A DNA stretch of 64,000 bases from Pandoraea bronchicola (GCF_902459805.1 NZ_CABPST010000016.1:1-64000); one strand, 5' to 3'; numbered from the stretch's first letter, positions 8,637-17,902 are shown. Numbers and translations are program-made. The notes: generated by a model not told the origin, from the letters alone.

Positions 8637-8726
8637 GATCGTTCTCCCTCAAATCCTCGATGTCCTGCATGTCGCCCAATTCAAGTCGTGTTGCAGCGTT
8701 CGGGATCGAACACCGCCAATCCTTGC

Positions 8727-11444
8727 TCACGCGGCGTTCGTCGCCATCGGCTGAGCCGCCGTCTTGCCCGAAGCCGCGCACATGCGCTGCAACTCCGGCA
8801 CACATGAACCGCAAACCGTGCCGCAGCCAAGTTTCGCCTTGAGTTGCACAACGTCCGCCCCGGCACCGATGGCCGCACTGATGCTCGACGCCGTCACCGA
8901 CTTGCACTGACATACCGTGCGATCGCGCGGCGCGGCCGGTCCGCTGTCGGCCACGAAAACCGCGTGACGCGCATGCGTCCAGGGCGACGTTTCACGCACA
9001 CGAGCCAGCAGCGACGCCGACGCGGCAACATCCGCCTCACTCCCGGCGACCAGCACGCCGTCGATCAGCGTCTCACGCCATGCCACCCGCTTGGTCATCG
9101 CGCGGCGGGCGTCGCGATACTCCAGCAGCGACGCGTCACGTGGCAGCGCCAGTGCAGCGTGCAGACGTTCGAGCCAGGCCGCATCGGGCTGGTCGTCTGC
9201 CGCGGTGACCACAATCCGGTCGTCGCCCTCCAGTCGCACCGTCGCAAAACGCCGATCGGCCAGCAACGGCTGCACCGCCGCATGCAGTTGCAGCGCATCA
9301 CCGCGACGCACCGCCGCAACGCGCCACGGCAACGTGAGCGGATCGACGCGCACGGCGGCGTGCTTCAGCTCCGGCTGCTTCGAGTATTTGTCTACGGTGC
9401 CGAGGGTCGTATCGTTCACGCCCCCGCCGCCGAGAAACTGCCCGCTCCAATGCATGGGGACAAAGACCGTGCCCGAGGCGACATCGTCGCTCACGCTCAG
9501 CATCAGCACCCGCTCGCCGCGACGGCTCGACAGCCGCACGAAATCCCCTGCACGCAGGCTGCGGCGCGCGGCGTCTGCCGGGTGCATCGTGAGCGCCGGC
9601 TCAGGCGCATGCTCGAACAACTGCCCCACCCGCCCCGTGCGGCTCATACCGTGCCATTGATCGCGCAGGCGGCCGGTAATCAGGCGCAACGGATGCCGGG
9701 CATTGATCGGCTCCGCCACGGGCCGGTACTCGAACGCGTGAAAACGCGCGCGCCCGTCGCCGGTGGCAAATACACCGTCTTCGTAGCGGCGCGCTTGTCC
9801 GTTCGAAGCCCCTGCCGGAAACGGCCACTGCTGGGGGCCACGCGATTCGAGCAATGCGTAATCGATTCCGCCAATGTCGAGGTCACGCCCCACGGTGAGC
9901 GCGCGATGCTCGTCGAAAATCGTCTCGATGGAGGAAAAGACGAACGGCTCAGGCGATGTGCCGAGCTGCGGCGCAAGGCGCCGGGCAACCTCGCTGGCGA
10001 TCCACCAGTCCGGCTGCGCCGCGCCCGGTGCCGGCACGGCGGCACGCACGCGCGAGATGCGGCGCTCCGAGTTCGTGACCGTTCCCGCCTTCTCGCCCCA
10101 GCTTGTGGCCGGCAGCAACACGTCGGCATAAGGCACGGTATCGGTCTGGTGAAAGGCTTCCTGCACCACGACGAATTCGGCCGCCGAAAGTGCCTCGCGC
10201 ACGCGCTCGCTGTCGGGCATCGAATGCACGGGGTTCGTACACGCAATCCATATCGCCTTGATGCGCCCGTCACGCACGGCGTCGAACATCTCGACGGCGG
10301 GCAGGCCCGGTGTGTCCGAAAGTCCCTGAACGCCCCACAACTGCTCGACCTCCGCGCGATGCGCCGCGTTGCCGATGTCGCGATGCGCAGCGAGCATCGT
10401 GGCCAGCCCGCCGACTTCGCGCCCGCCCATGGCGTTGGGTTGCCCCGTGAGCGAGAACGGTCCGGCGCCTGCGCGGCCGATCTGCCTGGTGGCCAGATGC
10501 AGATGGATCAGCGCAAGGTTCTTCTCGGTGCCGTGACTCGACTGATTCAGCCCCATGCAATAGAGCGACAACGCCGCCGGGCTTTCGCCAAACCAGTCGG
10601 CGGCCTGCCGCAACGCGGATTCTTCGATGCCGCAGATATCCGCTACGAGTTGCGGCGGATAAGCGCGCAGCACCTGCTTGAGCGCATCGAACCCCTGCGT
10701 ATGCGCATCGATGTATTGACGGTCGATGCGCCCCTCCCAGATCAGGTGGTGCAGCATGCCGTGAAAAAGCGCGACGTCGGTGCCAGGCGCGATCGCCAGA
10801 TGCAGATCGGCCATCGCGGCCGTGTCGGTACGGCGCGGGTCCACAACGATCCAGCGAATCGACGGATCGGCCGCCTTCGCCGCTTCGAGCCGGCGGAACA
10901 GCACTGGATGCGCGTACGCCATGTTGCTGCCCGCGAAGAGCACGGTGCGGGCGGCTTCGAGATCGTCGTAGCACGTGGGCGGGCCGTCGGCGCCGAGCGC
11001 CATCTTGTAGCCGCTCACGGCGCTCGACATGCACAGCCGCGAGTTCGTGTCGATGTTGTTGGTACGCACCAGTCCCTTCGCGAGCTTGTTGAAGACGTAG
11101 TAGTCCTCGGTCAGCAACTGTCCCGATACATAGAACGCGACGGCGTCCGGGCCGTGCCGGCGGATGACGTCGGCAAAGCGCGAGGCCACCGTCTCCAGCG
11201 CGTCGTTCCAGGTCGCGGGCGCACGCACGGCGTCTCGCGTGCGGCGCAGCTCGGGCATCAGCACCCGGCCGGCGAGCGACTGTGCGGTGAGCGGCAAGGT
11301 CATGCCCTTGCTGCACAGGCGTCCGAAGTTCGCCGGATGCGCCGGGTCGCCCTGCACGCCGACGATGCGCTCGCCGTCGCTCTCGACGAGCATGCCGCAA
11401 CCGACGCCGCAGTAGCAGCAGGTGGTTTGCGTGATGGTGGTCAT
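8727..11444 (-). CDS. nasA: assimilatory nitrate reductase, catalytic subunit
   Basis: A 905-aa cytoplasmic molybdenum enzyme reducing nitrate to nitrite. The N-terminal [4Fe-4S] motif (C-x2-C-x3-C at CCYCGVGC, with LCSKG after it) is followed by the Mo-bis-MGD domains (RLCMSSAVSGYKMALGADGP, YCMGLNQSSHGTEKN, TGQPNAMGGREVGG), a molybdopterin dinucleotide-binding domain, and a C-terminal BFD-like [2Fe-2S] domain (CQCKSVTASS, GCGTVCGSC). The start at 11444 gives MTTITQTTCC, directly before the cluster; the upstream extension is not family-like. It follows nirD by 25 bp and no separate electron-transfer subunit is encoded here. Confidence 0.95.
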   Translation of the reverse strand: MTTITQTTCCYCGVGCGMLVESDGERIVGVQGDPAHPANFGRLCSKGMTLPLTAQSLAGRVLMPELRRTRDAVRAPATWNDALETVASRFADVIRRHGPDAVAFYVSGQLLTEDYYVFNKLAKGLVRTNNIDTNSRLCMSSAVSGYKMALGADGPPTCYDDLEAARTVLFAGSNMAYAHPVLFRRLEAAKAADPSIRWIVVDPRRTDTAAMADLHLAIAPGTDVALFHGMLHHLIWEGRIDRQYIDAHTQGFDALKQVLRAYPPQLVADICGIEESALRQAADWFGESPAALSLYCMGLNQSSHGTEKNLALIHLHLATRQIGRAGAGPFSLTGQPNAMGGREVGGLATMLAAHRDIGNAAHRAEVEQLWGVQGLSDTPGLPAVEMFDAVRDGRIKAIWIACTNPVHSMPDSERVREALSAAEFVVVQEAFHQTDTVPYADVLLPATSWGEKAGTVTNSERRISRVRAAVPAPGAAQPDWWIASEVARRLAPQLGTSPEPFVFSSIETIFDEHRALTVGRDLDIGGIDYALLESRGPQQWPFPAGASNGQARRYEDGVFATGDGRARFHAFEYRPVAEPINARHPLRLITGRLRDQWHGMSRTGRVGQLFEHAPEPALTMHPADAARRSLRAGDFVRLSSRRGERVLMLSVSDDVASGTVFVPMHWSGQFLGGGGVNDTTLGTVDKYSKQPELKHAAVRVDPLTLPWRVAAVRRGDALQLHAAVQPLLADRRFATVRLEGDDRIVVTAADDQPDAAWLERLHAALALPRDASLLEYRDARRAMTKRVAWRETLIDGVLVAGSEADVAASASLLARVRETSPWTHARHAVFVADSGPAAPRDRTVCQCKSVTASSISAAIGAGADVVQLKAKLGCGTVCGSCVPELQRMCAASGKTAAQPMATNAA

Positions 11445-11469
11445 GGCGGCTCCGGCTGTGGCTCGGGAA

Positions 11470-11835
11470 TCAGGCGGCGGCCGTTGCTTCGGCCGGCTCG
11501 GCGCTCGTCGTCTCGACGAGCGACAAATACACCTCACCTGCGTCGATCCGTACGGGAAAACGCTGGGCGCACCCCACGTCGGGCGCGCAAGCCTCGCCCG
11601 TCGTCAGATCGATATTCCAGGCGTGCAGCGGACACGTCACCTTCTCTCCATGCACGATGCCCTGCGAGAGCGCACCGCCCTTGTGCGGACATTTGTCGCG
11701 CAGTGCGAAAACGTTATCGGTCTCGGTGCGAAAGAGCGCGATGTCGCCGCTCGGATGGCACAGCACGCGTGTGCCCAGGCGCGGGATCGCGTTGACGTCG
11801 CACACATGCAGCCAGGTCGGTTCAGATAGCGTCAT
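11470..11835 (-). CDS. nirD: nitrite reductase small subunit
   Basis: A 121-aa Rieske-like protein and partner of NirB. It has the NirD fold (WLHVCDVNAIPRLGTRVL, VFALRDKCPHKGGALSQGIVHG, VTCPLHAWNIDLTTGEACAP), with CPHKGG and CPLHAW at the positions of a Rieske [2Fe-2S] site. The ATG at 11835 has a good ribosome site (GAGGAGATCGTC). It begins 10 bp after nirB, so the two are probably translated together. Confidence 0.94.
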   Translation of the reverse strand: MTLSEPTWLHVCDVNAIPRLGTRVLCHPSGDIALFRTETDNVFALRDKCPHKGGALSQGIVHGEKVTCPLHAWNIDLTTGEACAPDVGCAQRFPVRIDAGEVYLSLVETTSAEPAEATAAA

Positions 11836-11845
11836 GACGATCTCC

Positions 11846-14296
11846 TCAGGCAGTCGCAGGCACCGCGCCCAGAGGCGCGAGCGGTCGGTATTCGTTGGCT
11901 TGCGCGCCATCGATGCGTGCTTGCCACGGATCGGGCAGCCCATCGAGCGAGAAAAGCAGCCGCTCATAGAGTGCGCGACGATTGGCCGCATCGTTCACCA
12001 CGCGTTGCTTCACGTAATCCAGCCCCACGCGCTCGAGGTAGTGCACCGTGCGGTCGAGGTAATAGGCTTCCTCGCGGTAGAGCTGCAGGAAGGCCCCCGT
12101 GTACTCCTTGACCTCCTCGGCCGTCTTCACCTTGACGAGGAACTGCGCCACTTCGGTCTTGATGCCGCCATTACCGCCGACATACAGTTCCCAGCCCGAA
12201 TCGACGGCGATCACGCCCACGTCCTTGATCCCCGCTTCGGCACAGTTGCGCGGACAGCCCGAGACGGCCAGCTTCACCTTGTGCGGCGACCACATGTTCG
12301 CCAGCATCGTCTCGAGATCGATGCCCATCTGCGTGCTGTTTTGCGTGCCGAAGCGGCAGAACTCGCTGCCCACACACGTCTTCACCGTGCGGATCGACTT
12401 GCCGTAGGCGTGTCCCGACGGCATGCCGAGATCGCGCCAGACACTCACGAGGTCTTCCTTTTTGACGCCGAGCAGATCGATACGCTGGCCGCCCGTCACC
12501 TTCACCATCGGGATCTGATACTTGTCCGCCACGTCGGCGATACGGCGCAGTTCGCTCGCGTTCGTCACGCCGCCCTTCATCTGCGGGATGACGGAGAACG
12601 TGTTGTCCTTTTGAATGTTGGCGTGTACCCGTTCGTTGACGAAGCGGCTTTGCGGATCGTCGAGCGCTTCCTTCGGCCACGTGCTCAGCATGTAGTAGTT
12701 CAGTGCAGGACGGCACGTCGCACAGCCGTTCGGTGTGCGCCATTCGAGGAAGTCGAACGCGGCGCGGTGGGTCGTGAGGTGATGCTCGCGCACCGCGCGG
12801 CGCACGTCGGCATGCGAGAGGTCCGTGCAGCCGCACACGGCCTTTTCCTTCGGCGCGGCGTCGTAGGTCGAGCCCAGCGTGCTCATCAGAATCTGTTCGC
12901 ACAGCCCGGCACACGACCCGCACGAGCTGGCGGCCTTGGTGTGCTTCTTCACTTCGTCCAGCGTGAACAGACCCTTCTCGGTGATCGCCTTGACGATGGT
13001 GCCTTTGCACACGCCGTTGCATCCGCAGACTTCATCGCTATCGGACATGGCCGAGGCGCGGTTCTGCCCCTGCGTGCCGACGTCACCCACACTCGACTCG
13101 CCGAACATGATGCGCTCGCGCAGCTCGCCCAGCGCGCGCCCTTCGCGCAGCAGCTTGAAGTACCAGGCGCCGTCGGCCGTGTCGCCATACAAACACGCGC
13201 CCACGAGCTTGTCGTCGCGAATCACGAGCTTCTTGTAGACGCCGCTCGCCGGATCGGACAGCACGATTTCTTCGGTGCCTTCACCGCCGAGAAAATCGCC
13301 CGCCGAAAACAGGTCGATGCCCGTGACCTTGAGCTTCGTCGACAGCACCGAGCCGCGATAGCTGCCGATGCCCATGAGCGCGAGATGGTTGGCGCAGACC
13401 TTGGCCTGTTCGAATAGCGGGGCCACGAGACCGTAGGCCACACCCCGGTGGCTCACGCATTCGCCCACGGCGTAGACGCGCGGATCGTAGGTTTGCAGCG
13501 TATCGGACACGACAATGCCGCGCGAACAGTACAGCCCCGCCGCTTCCGCAAGCGTCGTATTCGGCCGGATGCCTGCGGCCATCACGACGAGGTCGGCGGC
13601 GATTTCCTCGCCGTGACTGAACTGCACGGCTCGCACAGCGCCATGACCGTCATCGAGAATGGCAGACGTCTGATGCGACAGCCGGAACGCGAGCCCGCGC
13701 GCTTCGAGCGACTGCTGCAAGAGCTTGCCTGCCGTGCTGTCGAGCTGACGCTCGAGCAACGTGTCAGCCAGATGCACAACGGTGACGTCCATGCCACGCA
13801 ACTTGAGACCGTTGGCCGCTTCCAGCCCGAGAAGCCCTCCGCCGATCACGACCGCATGACGCTTCACGCGCGCCGTCTCGATCATGATCTCGGTGTCGCG
13901 AATGTCGCGATAGCTGATGACGCCGTCAAGATCCTTGCCCGGCACCGGCAGGATGAACGGGCTCGATCCGGTGGCGATGAGCAGACGATCGTACGGGGCT
14001 TCGGTGCCGTCGGCACAGCGCACCACGCGGCGCGGCCGGTCGATCTGCGTGACCTCCTTGCCCAGATGCAACGTGATGCCCTTCTGGGCATACCAGTCGA
14101 GTGGATTGAGCACGATGTCGGCGAACGCCTGCTCGCCCGCGAGTACCGGCGAGAGCAGGATACGGTTGTAGTTCGGATGCGGCTCGGCGCCGAACACGGT
14201 GATGTCGTACTGATGCGGCGCAATCTCCAGCAACTCTTCAAGCGTGCGGATGCCCGCCATGCCATTGCCGATCACGACCAGACGAGGTTTGCGCAT
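11846..14296 (-). CDS. nirB: nitrite reductase large subunit (NADH, siroheme)
   Basis: An 816-aa cytoplasmic enzyme reducing nitrite to ammonium with NADH. In order: FAD/NAD-binding domains (VVIGNGMAGIRTLEEL; VIGGGLLGLEAANGL), two BFD-type [2Fe-2S] modules (VCGCNGVCKG with SSCGSCAGLC; VCGCTDL with CATCRPALNYY), and the siroheme/[4Fe-4S] reductase domain with C-x5-C (CVGSEFCRF) and C-x3-C (SGCPRNCAEAG). ATG 14296 follows CAGGAG at a good distance. It is the first gene of the operon and its leader carries a conditional terminator. Confidence 0.97.
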   Translation of the reverse strand: MRKPRLVVIGNGMAGIRTLEELLEIAPHQYDITVFGAEPHPNYNRILLSPVLAGEQAFADIVLNPLDWYAQKGITLHLGKEVTQIDRPRRVVRCADGTEAPYDRLLIATGSSPFILPVPGKDLDGVISYRDIRDTEIMIETARVKRHAVVIGGGLLGLEAANGLKLRGMDVTVVHLADTLLERQLDSTAGKLLQQSLEARGLAFRLSHQTSAILDDGHGAVRAVQFSHGEEIAADLVVMAAGIRPNTTLAEAAGLYCSRGIVVSDTLQTYDPRVYAVGECVSHRGVAYGLVAPLFEQAKVCANHLALMGIGSYRGSVLSTKLKVTGIDLFSAGDFLGGEGTEEIVLSDPASGVYKKLVIRDDKLVGACLYGDTADGAWYFKLLREGRALGELRERIMFGESSVGDVGTQGQNRASAMSDSDEVCGCNGVCKGTIVKAITEKGLFTLDEVKKHTKAASSCGSCAGLCEQILMSTLGSTYDAAPKEKAVCGCTDLSHADVRRAVREHHLTTHRAAFDFLEWRTPNGCATCRPALNYYMLSTWPKEALDDPQSRFVNERVHANIQKDNTFSVIPQMKGGVTNASELRRIADVADKYQIPMVKVTGGQRIDLLGVKKEDLVSVWRDLGMPSGHAYGKSIRTVKTCVGSEFCRFGTQNSTQMGIDLETMLANMWSPHKVKLAVSGCPRNCAEAGIKDVGVIAVDSGWELYVGGNGGIKTEVAQFLVKVKTAEEVKEYTGAFLQLYREEAYYLDRTVHYLERVGLDYVKQRVVNDAANRRALYERLLFSLDGLPDPWQARIDGAQANEYRPLAPLGAVPATA

Positions 14297-14330
14297 GCTG
14301 TCTTCTCCTGTTGCAACGCGTGCAGCGCCC

Positions 14331-14458
14331 GAAAAACAAAACGGCGTCCGTCCGTGCCGAAGCACGGAGGGACGCCGTTGTCCTGTGGGTACGTCGCAGG
14401 CGATCCCGCCTGACGTCGCACCTGAATTCGTTGCCGGCGACGCCTTTGCCGCTGGCCT
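14331..14458 (-). ncRNA. NasT-responsive leader RNA of nirB
   Basis: The transcript expected from the sigma-54 promoter starts near 14458. Within a few bases it can form hairpin P1: GCGGC (14452-14448), hexaloop AAAGGC (14447-14442), GTCGC (14441-14437), extended by CC/GG with one mismatch. The loop has A at position 1 and G at position 4, the known ANTAR-protein signature. A second hairpin follows (AGGC-GGGATC-GCCT, 14411-14398), whose six-base loop lacks A1/G4, and then the intrinsic terminator. This is the architecture of NasT/NasR antitermination leaders. Confidence 0.78.
14332..14379 (-). terminator. conditional intrinsic terminator in the nirB leader
   Basis: On the minus strand an 18-bp stem with one C-C mismatch (5' arm 14379-14362, 3' arm 14357-14340) is closed by a TTCG tetraloop and followed by TTTTGTTTTT. 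It sits 36 bp before the nirB start codon, inside the transcript, so unless bypassed it would stop transcription of the whole operon. Confidence 0.9.
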
Positions 14459-14468
14459 TTACGCTAAC

Positions 14469-14483
14469 GCAACAAGCGTGCCA
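14469..14483 (-). promoter_or_regulatory. sigma-54 promoter of the nirB operon
   Basis: On the minus strand TGGCACGCTTGTTGC, a full match to the -24/-12 consensus TGGCACG-N4-TTGC. The GG (14482-14481) and GC (14470-14469) elements have the required spacing. Transcription would begin about 14458, right at the base of hairpin P1. Confidence 0.85.
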
Positions 14484-14574
14484 ACCATGCCGCCACTATC
14501 GGCAAAGCATTGCCCGGTAAGGCAGAAGAGGAGAAATGTCTATGGGAAACACCCGAAAGTCTGGCGAAACCTGC

Positions 14575-14591
14575 TGCACCGCAGCAGTGCA
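14575..14591 (-). promoter_or_regulatory. NtrC-type enhancer site
   Basis: TGCACCGCAGCAGTGCA, a perfect 5-bp inverted repeat that fits GCAC-N7-GTGC, the core of NtrC sites. Its centre is about 125 bp upstream of the expected start point, a typical distance for activating a sigma-54 promoter. NtrC itself is not encoded in the window. Confidence 0.75.
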
Positions 14592-14974
14592 AGATGGTCC
14601 GGCGCCCACTTTACGCGCACCACGATGAGGCGCTTGAGCGCGCCGCCGATGGCGTATGCCCGCTCACGTGCGCACCCGCATTGGCCAGCAGACGCACACG
14701 GTCGATCAACGCCAACAGCGCAGTGGCGGCCACGGACGCGACGGACGCCATGGCGGCGAAGGTCCGCCGGAAACTTGTCACGCTGAACGGTGTGCCCCCC
14801 GCCAGATAGGCCGACAAACCGATGGAGGGCTGAGAGAGTGCCACGCCGAAGGCGCGGGCCATGGCGGGCAGTGACTGGGCAGGTTCGGACACGACGGCTC
14901 TCGGGGGCAGCGAACGCCAGCGAGTGTATTGCAGCCACCGCGTCGCCGCTGCCCGATGCCGGCCGTCCGGAACG
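14592..14974. other. upstream flank of the nitrate operon, no supported gene
   Basis: 383 bp between the NtrC-like site and the acyl-CoA dehydrogenase stop. A 93-codon frame (14892-14611, minus) with a GTG start is open, but it has no clear ribosome site and resembles nothing I know, so I do not call it. No further enhancer copy was found. Confidence 0.4.
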
Positions 14975-16144
14975 TCAATCGTCCTGCATGAGCGCGCGGC
15001 CGATAATCAGTTGCTGAATCTGTGTGGTGCCCTCGTACAGACGCAACAGACGCACGTCGCGATAGAAACGCTCGACCTTGTACTCGTTGATGTAGCCCGC
15101 GCCGCCGTGTACCTGAACGCCGCGATCGGCCACGCGGCCGACCATTTCCGTACAGAACAATTTGGCGCACGACGCCCGCATGCTGACGTCGGCATCGCGC
15201 TGACCTGCGGGCTTCGCGTCGTAGCGCGCGGCGCAATCCTGCACCATCGACCATCCTGCATAAAGTTCGGCCTGACTGTCGGCGAGCATCGCCTGCACGA
15301 GCTGGAAGTCACCGATGCGCTGCCCGAACTGCTTGCGCTCGCGCGCGTACGCCACCGCCTCGTCGAGAATCCGCTGTGCCATGCCGCACGAGAGCGCCGC
15401 CACATGCAAACGTCCGCGGTCGAGCACCTTCATGGCCGTCTTGAAGCCCTTGCCCGCCTCGCCACCGATGATGTTCGCCGCCGGCACACGCGCACCTTGC
15501 AGCACCACGTCGCAGGTCTTCGTGCCGCGCTGGCCCATCTTCTTGTCGGGCTTGCCGAGCGACAGTCCCGGGGTGTCGGCCGGCACGATAAAGGCCGAGA
15601 TGCCGCCTGCCCCTTCGCCCCCGGTGCGCGCCATCAGCGTGAAGGCCCCGGCGCGCGGCGCGTTGGTAATGAAGCGCTTCACGCCATCGATCACGTAGGT
15701 GTCGCCGTCGAGTATGGCGCGCGTCTTGAGGGCAGCCGGGTCCGAGCCCGCGTCGGGCTCCGTGAGCGCGAACGACATGATCAGATCTCCGCTCGCCACG
15801 CGCGGCAGCAGATCGCGTTTTTGCGCCTCGGTGCCGTCCATCAGAATGCCCTGCGAGCCGATCCCGACATTGGTGCCGAACACCGAGCGGAAAGCGAGCG
15901 ACGTCTGGCCGAACTCGTAGGCCACGCGCACTTCCTGCGCCATCGACAAGCCAATGCCCCCGAACGCCTCGGGAATCGACAGGCCGAACAGCCCCATCTC
16001 CTTCATTTCGTCGACGATGCCGGCGGGCACTTCGTCGTGCTCCTCCACGTCGTTCTCAGCGGGCACCAGCCGCTCGCGGATGAAACGTTGCACTGCCGCG
16101 AGCAACAGCTCGAACGATTCGCTATCCAGTCCCTTCGATGTCAT
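14975..16144 (-). CDS. acyl-CoA dehydrogenase
   Basis: A 389-aa flavoprotein of the acyl-CoA dehydrogenase family. Signatures: SFALTEPDAGSDPAALKTRA, GVKRFITNAPRAG, YARERKQFGQRI, QVHGGAGYINEYKVERFYRD. The catalytic glutamate is expected at LYEGTTQI (about residue 371), the canonical position. It is the last gene of the alicyclic acid operon, 13 bp after the CoA ligase, so its likely substrate is an intermediate such as pimeloyl-CoA or cyclohexenecarboxyl-CoA; sequence alone does not decide. The start at 16144 (MTSKGLDSES) avoids an unlikely Arg-rich extension. Confidence 0.88.
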   Translation of the reverse strand: MTSKGLDSESFELLLAAVQRFIRERLVPAENDVEEHDEVPAGIVDEMKEMGLFGLSIPEAFGGIGLSMAQEVRVAYEFGQTSLAFRSVFGTNVGIGSQGILMDGTEAQKRDLLPRVASGDLIMSFALTEPDAGSDPAALKTRAILDGDTYVIDGVKRFITNAPRAGAFTLMARTGGEGAGGISAFIVPADTPGLSLGKPDKKMGQRGTKTCDVVLQGARVPAANIIGGEAGKGFKTAMKVLDRGRLHVAALSCGMAQRILDEAVAYARERKQFGQRIGDFQLVQAMLADSQAELYAGWSMVQDCAARYDAKPAGQRDADVSMRASCAKLFCTEMVGRVADRGVQVHGGAGYINEYKVERFYRDVRLLRLYEGTTQIQQLIIGRALMQDD

Positions 16145-16157
16145 TTGCCGTCCGTCC

Positions 16158-17828
16158 TCAAGGCGTATTACCTGTCGTGCCCGCGTGAGATGTCTGAAGC
16201 ATCTCTCGGAGCTTGAATTTCTGTATCTTACCCGTGGGTGTGGTCGGCAGCGCATCACGCACTTCGAGCCGCTCGGGCCAATACTGCCGTGCCACTTTGT
16301 GCGACGCGAGGAAACCGGTCAACGCCGCGAGATCGATCGACTCACCGGCACGCGGCACCACCATCGCGCATGCGCGTTCGCCCAACCGCTCATCGGGGTA
16401 GGCAACGATCGCGACTGTGGCAATCGCAGGGTGCCGGTACAGCAGCGCCTCGATCTCGACCACGGGGATGTTCTCGCCGCCGCGAATGATCACGTCCTTG
16501 CTGCGCCCCGCGATGCGCACATAACCGGTCGCGTCCAGCCACGCCATGTCGCCAGTGTCGAACCAGCCGTCATCGTCGGTGCCGTTCCACTGCGCACGCT
16601 TGAGGTACCCCCCGAAGTTGGAGCACGCGCGCACGAGCAACCGCCCCGTTTCGCCGACGGGCAGATCGCTGTTCTGCGCATCGACCACTCGCAACTCCAC
16701 GCCGGGCAGCGGGCAACCGTCTGTCGTCGAGGCGCGGGAATCGTCGTCTTCGAGCCGCGTCAGGGTGACCGCGCCGTTCTCTGTCATTCCCCATGCCGAG
16801 ACGATTTTCGCACCGAGCACGCTGCGCGCGCGCTCGACGACAGGCCCGGGAATCGGCGCACCGGCGCACAGGAACGCGCGCAGACTGGGTACGGTCTCGC
16901 CGCTGGCCGCTACCGCCTTCGTCAGGTCGGTGAGGAACGGTGTCGATGCCATGGTGAACGTCACGCCGTGCTCGCGGATCAGCCGCACGGCGTTGGCCGG
17001 ATCCCAGACGTCGAGCATCACTGCGCTCGCCCCCAGAATGACCGGCATCATCAGTCCGTACATGAAGCCGGTCTGGTGCGCGAGGGGCGAGCCCATCAGA
17101 ATCACGTCGTCGCGGCCCAGGCGCATGCGCTCCGCATAGGCAAGAATGTTCGAGAACGTGGTGTTCGCGGTATGCATCACCCCTTTGGGCTCACCGGTCG
17201 TGCCGGAGGTGTACATCAACTGCATGACATCATCCGGATGCGCTCGCCCCGCCTGCATGGCGGCTCGCTCGGCATGCGAAGCGGCAGGTTCGCCCGCCAT
17301 GAGTACGGCGTCAAAGCTGTGGTCGGCCAGGCTGTCTTCGCCGACCACGATCACATGCGACAGGTCAGGCAGATCCCGTTGCAGCGTCCGCGCCATTGCC
17401 GCGTGATCGAAGCCGCGAAACTGGTGTGGCACGACGAACACCTTCGCCTCGCCGTGGCGCAGCATGAACGACAACTCCCGCTCACGAAAGATGTGCATCA
17501 GCGGATTGAGCACCGCACCGATTCGTGCGCAGGCCAGATACGTCACCGCGAACGGCCAGCCGTTGGGCAACTGGCAGGCAACGACATCGCCCCGGCCCAC
17601 GCCGCGGCGCATCAGACCCAGCGCTAGACGCTCGGCGGCATCGGCAAGCGCGGCGTAGGTCAGGCGCAGGGTCTGTCCGGTGGCCGACGACACCGCCGTC
17701 AGCGCGACCTTGTCCGGCGACGCTGCCACGGCAGCATCGAGTGCATCGTTGATCGTGCGTTCGGGCCACCAGCCGCGTGCCGCACTCTGCTCGCGCCTCG
17801 GGGGAAGCAATACCGCATCGAATTCCAT
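16158..17828 (-). CDS. aliA: AliA-like cyclohexanecarboxylate-CoA ligase
   Basis: A 556-aa acyl-adenylate-forming enzyme that activates a carboxylic acid with ATP and CoA. Signatures: QLMYTSGTTGEPKGVMHT (P-loop), YDFxGxTE-like segment SAWGMTENGAVTL, DDDGWFDTGDMAW, RSKDVIIRGGENI and the C-terminal lysine in PTTPTGKIQKF. In context with BadH, BadI and AliB homologues the substrate is very probably cyclohexanecarboxylate or a related alicyclic acid. The start has a good ribosome site (AGGAGAC). Confidence 0.88.
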   Translation of the reverse strand: MEFDAVLLPPRREQSAARGWWPERTINDALDAAVAASPDKVALTAVSSATGQTLRLTYAALADAAERLALGLMRRGVGRGDVVACQLPNGWPFAVTYLACARIGAVLNPLMHIFRERELSFMLRHGEAKVFVVPHQFRGFDHAAMARTLQRDLPDLSHVIVVGEDSLADHSFDAVLMAGEPAASHAERAAMQAGRAHPDDVMQLMYTSGTTGEPKGVMHTANTTFSNILAYAERMRLGRDDVILMGSPLAHQTGFMYGLMMPVILGASAVMLDVWDPANAVRLIREHGVTFTMASTPFLTDLTKAVAASGETVPSLRAFLCAGAPIPGPVVERARSVLGAKIVSAWGMTENGAVTLTRLEDDDSRASTTDGCPLPGVELRVVDAQNSDLPVGETGRLLVRACSNFGGYLKRAQWNGTDDDGWFDTGDMAWLDATGYVRIAGRSKDVIIRGGENIPVVEIEALLYRHPAIATVAIVAYPDERLGERACAMVVPRAGESIDLAALTGFLASHKVARQYWPERLEVRDALPTTPTGKIQKFKLREMLQTSHAGTTGNTP

Positions 17829-17902
17829 TGCATCGTCTCCTGTGCTGTCGCATCGTTCGTATCGTTATGGTCTTTCGCCTGCCACCGCCCACATCAGCGT
17901 CG

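Noticed and set aside
8844-11795. 983-codon open frame on the plus strand opposite nasA
   Set aside because: Very long, but its translation is Arg/His/Gln-rich antisense of nasA and nirD; high-GC codon bias keeps the antisense frame open. All cofactor motifs are on the minus strand.
14611-14892. 93-codon frame on the minus strand upstream of the nitrate operon
   Set aside because: GTG start without a clear ribosome site, Ala/Ser-rich composition as expected from a shadow frame in high-GC DNA, and no recognisable family.
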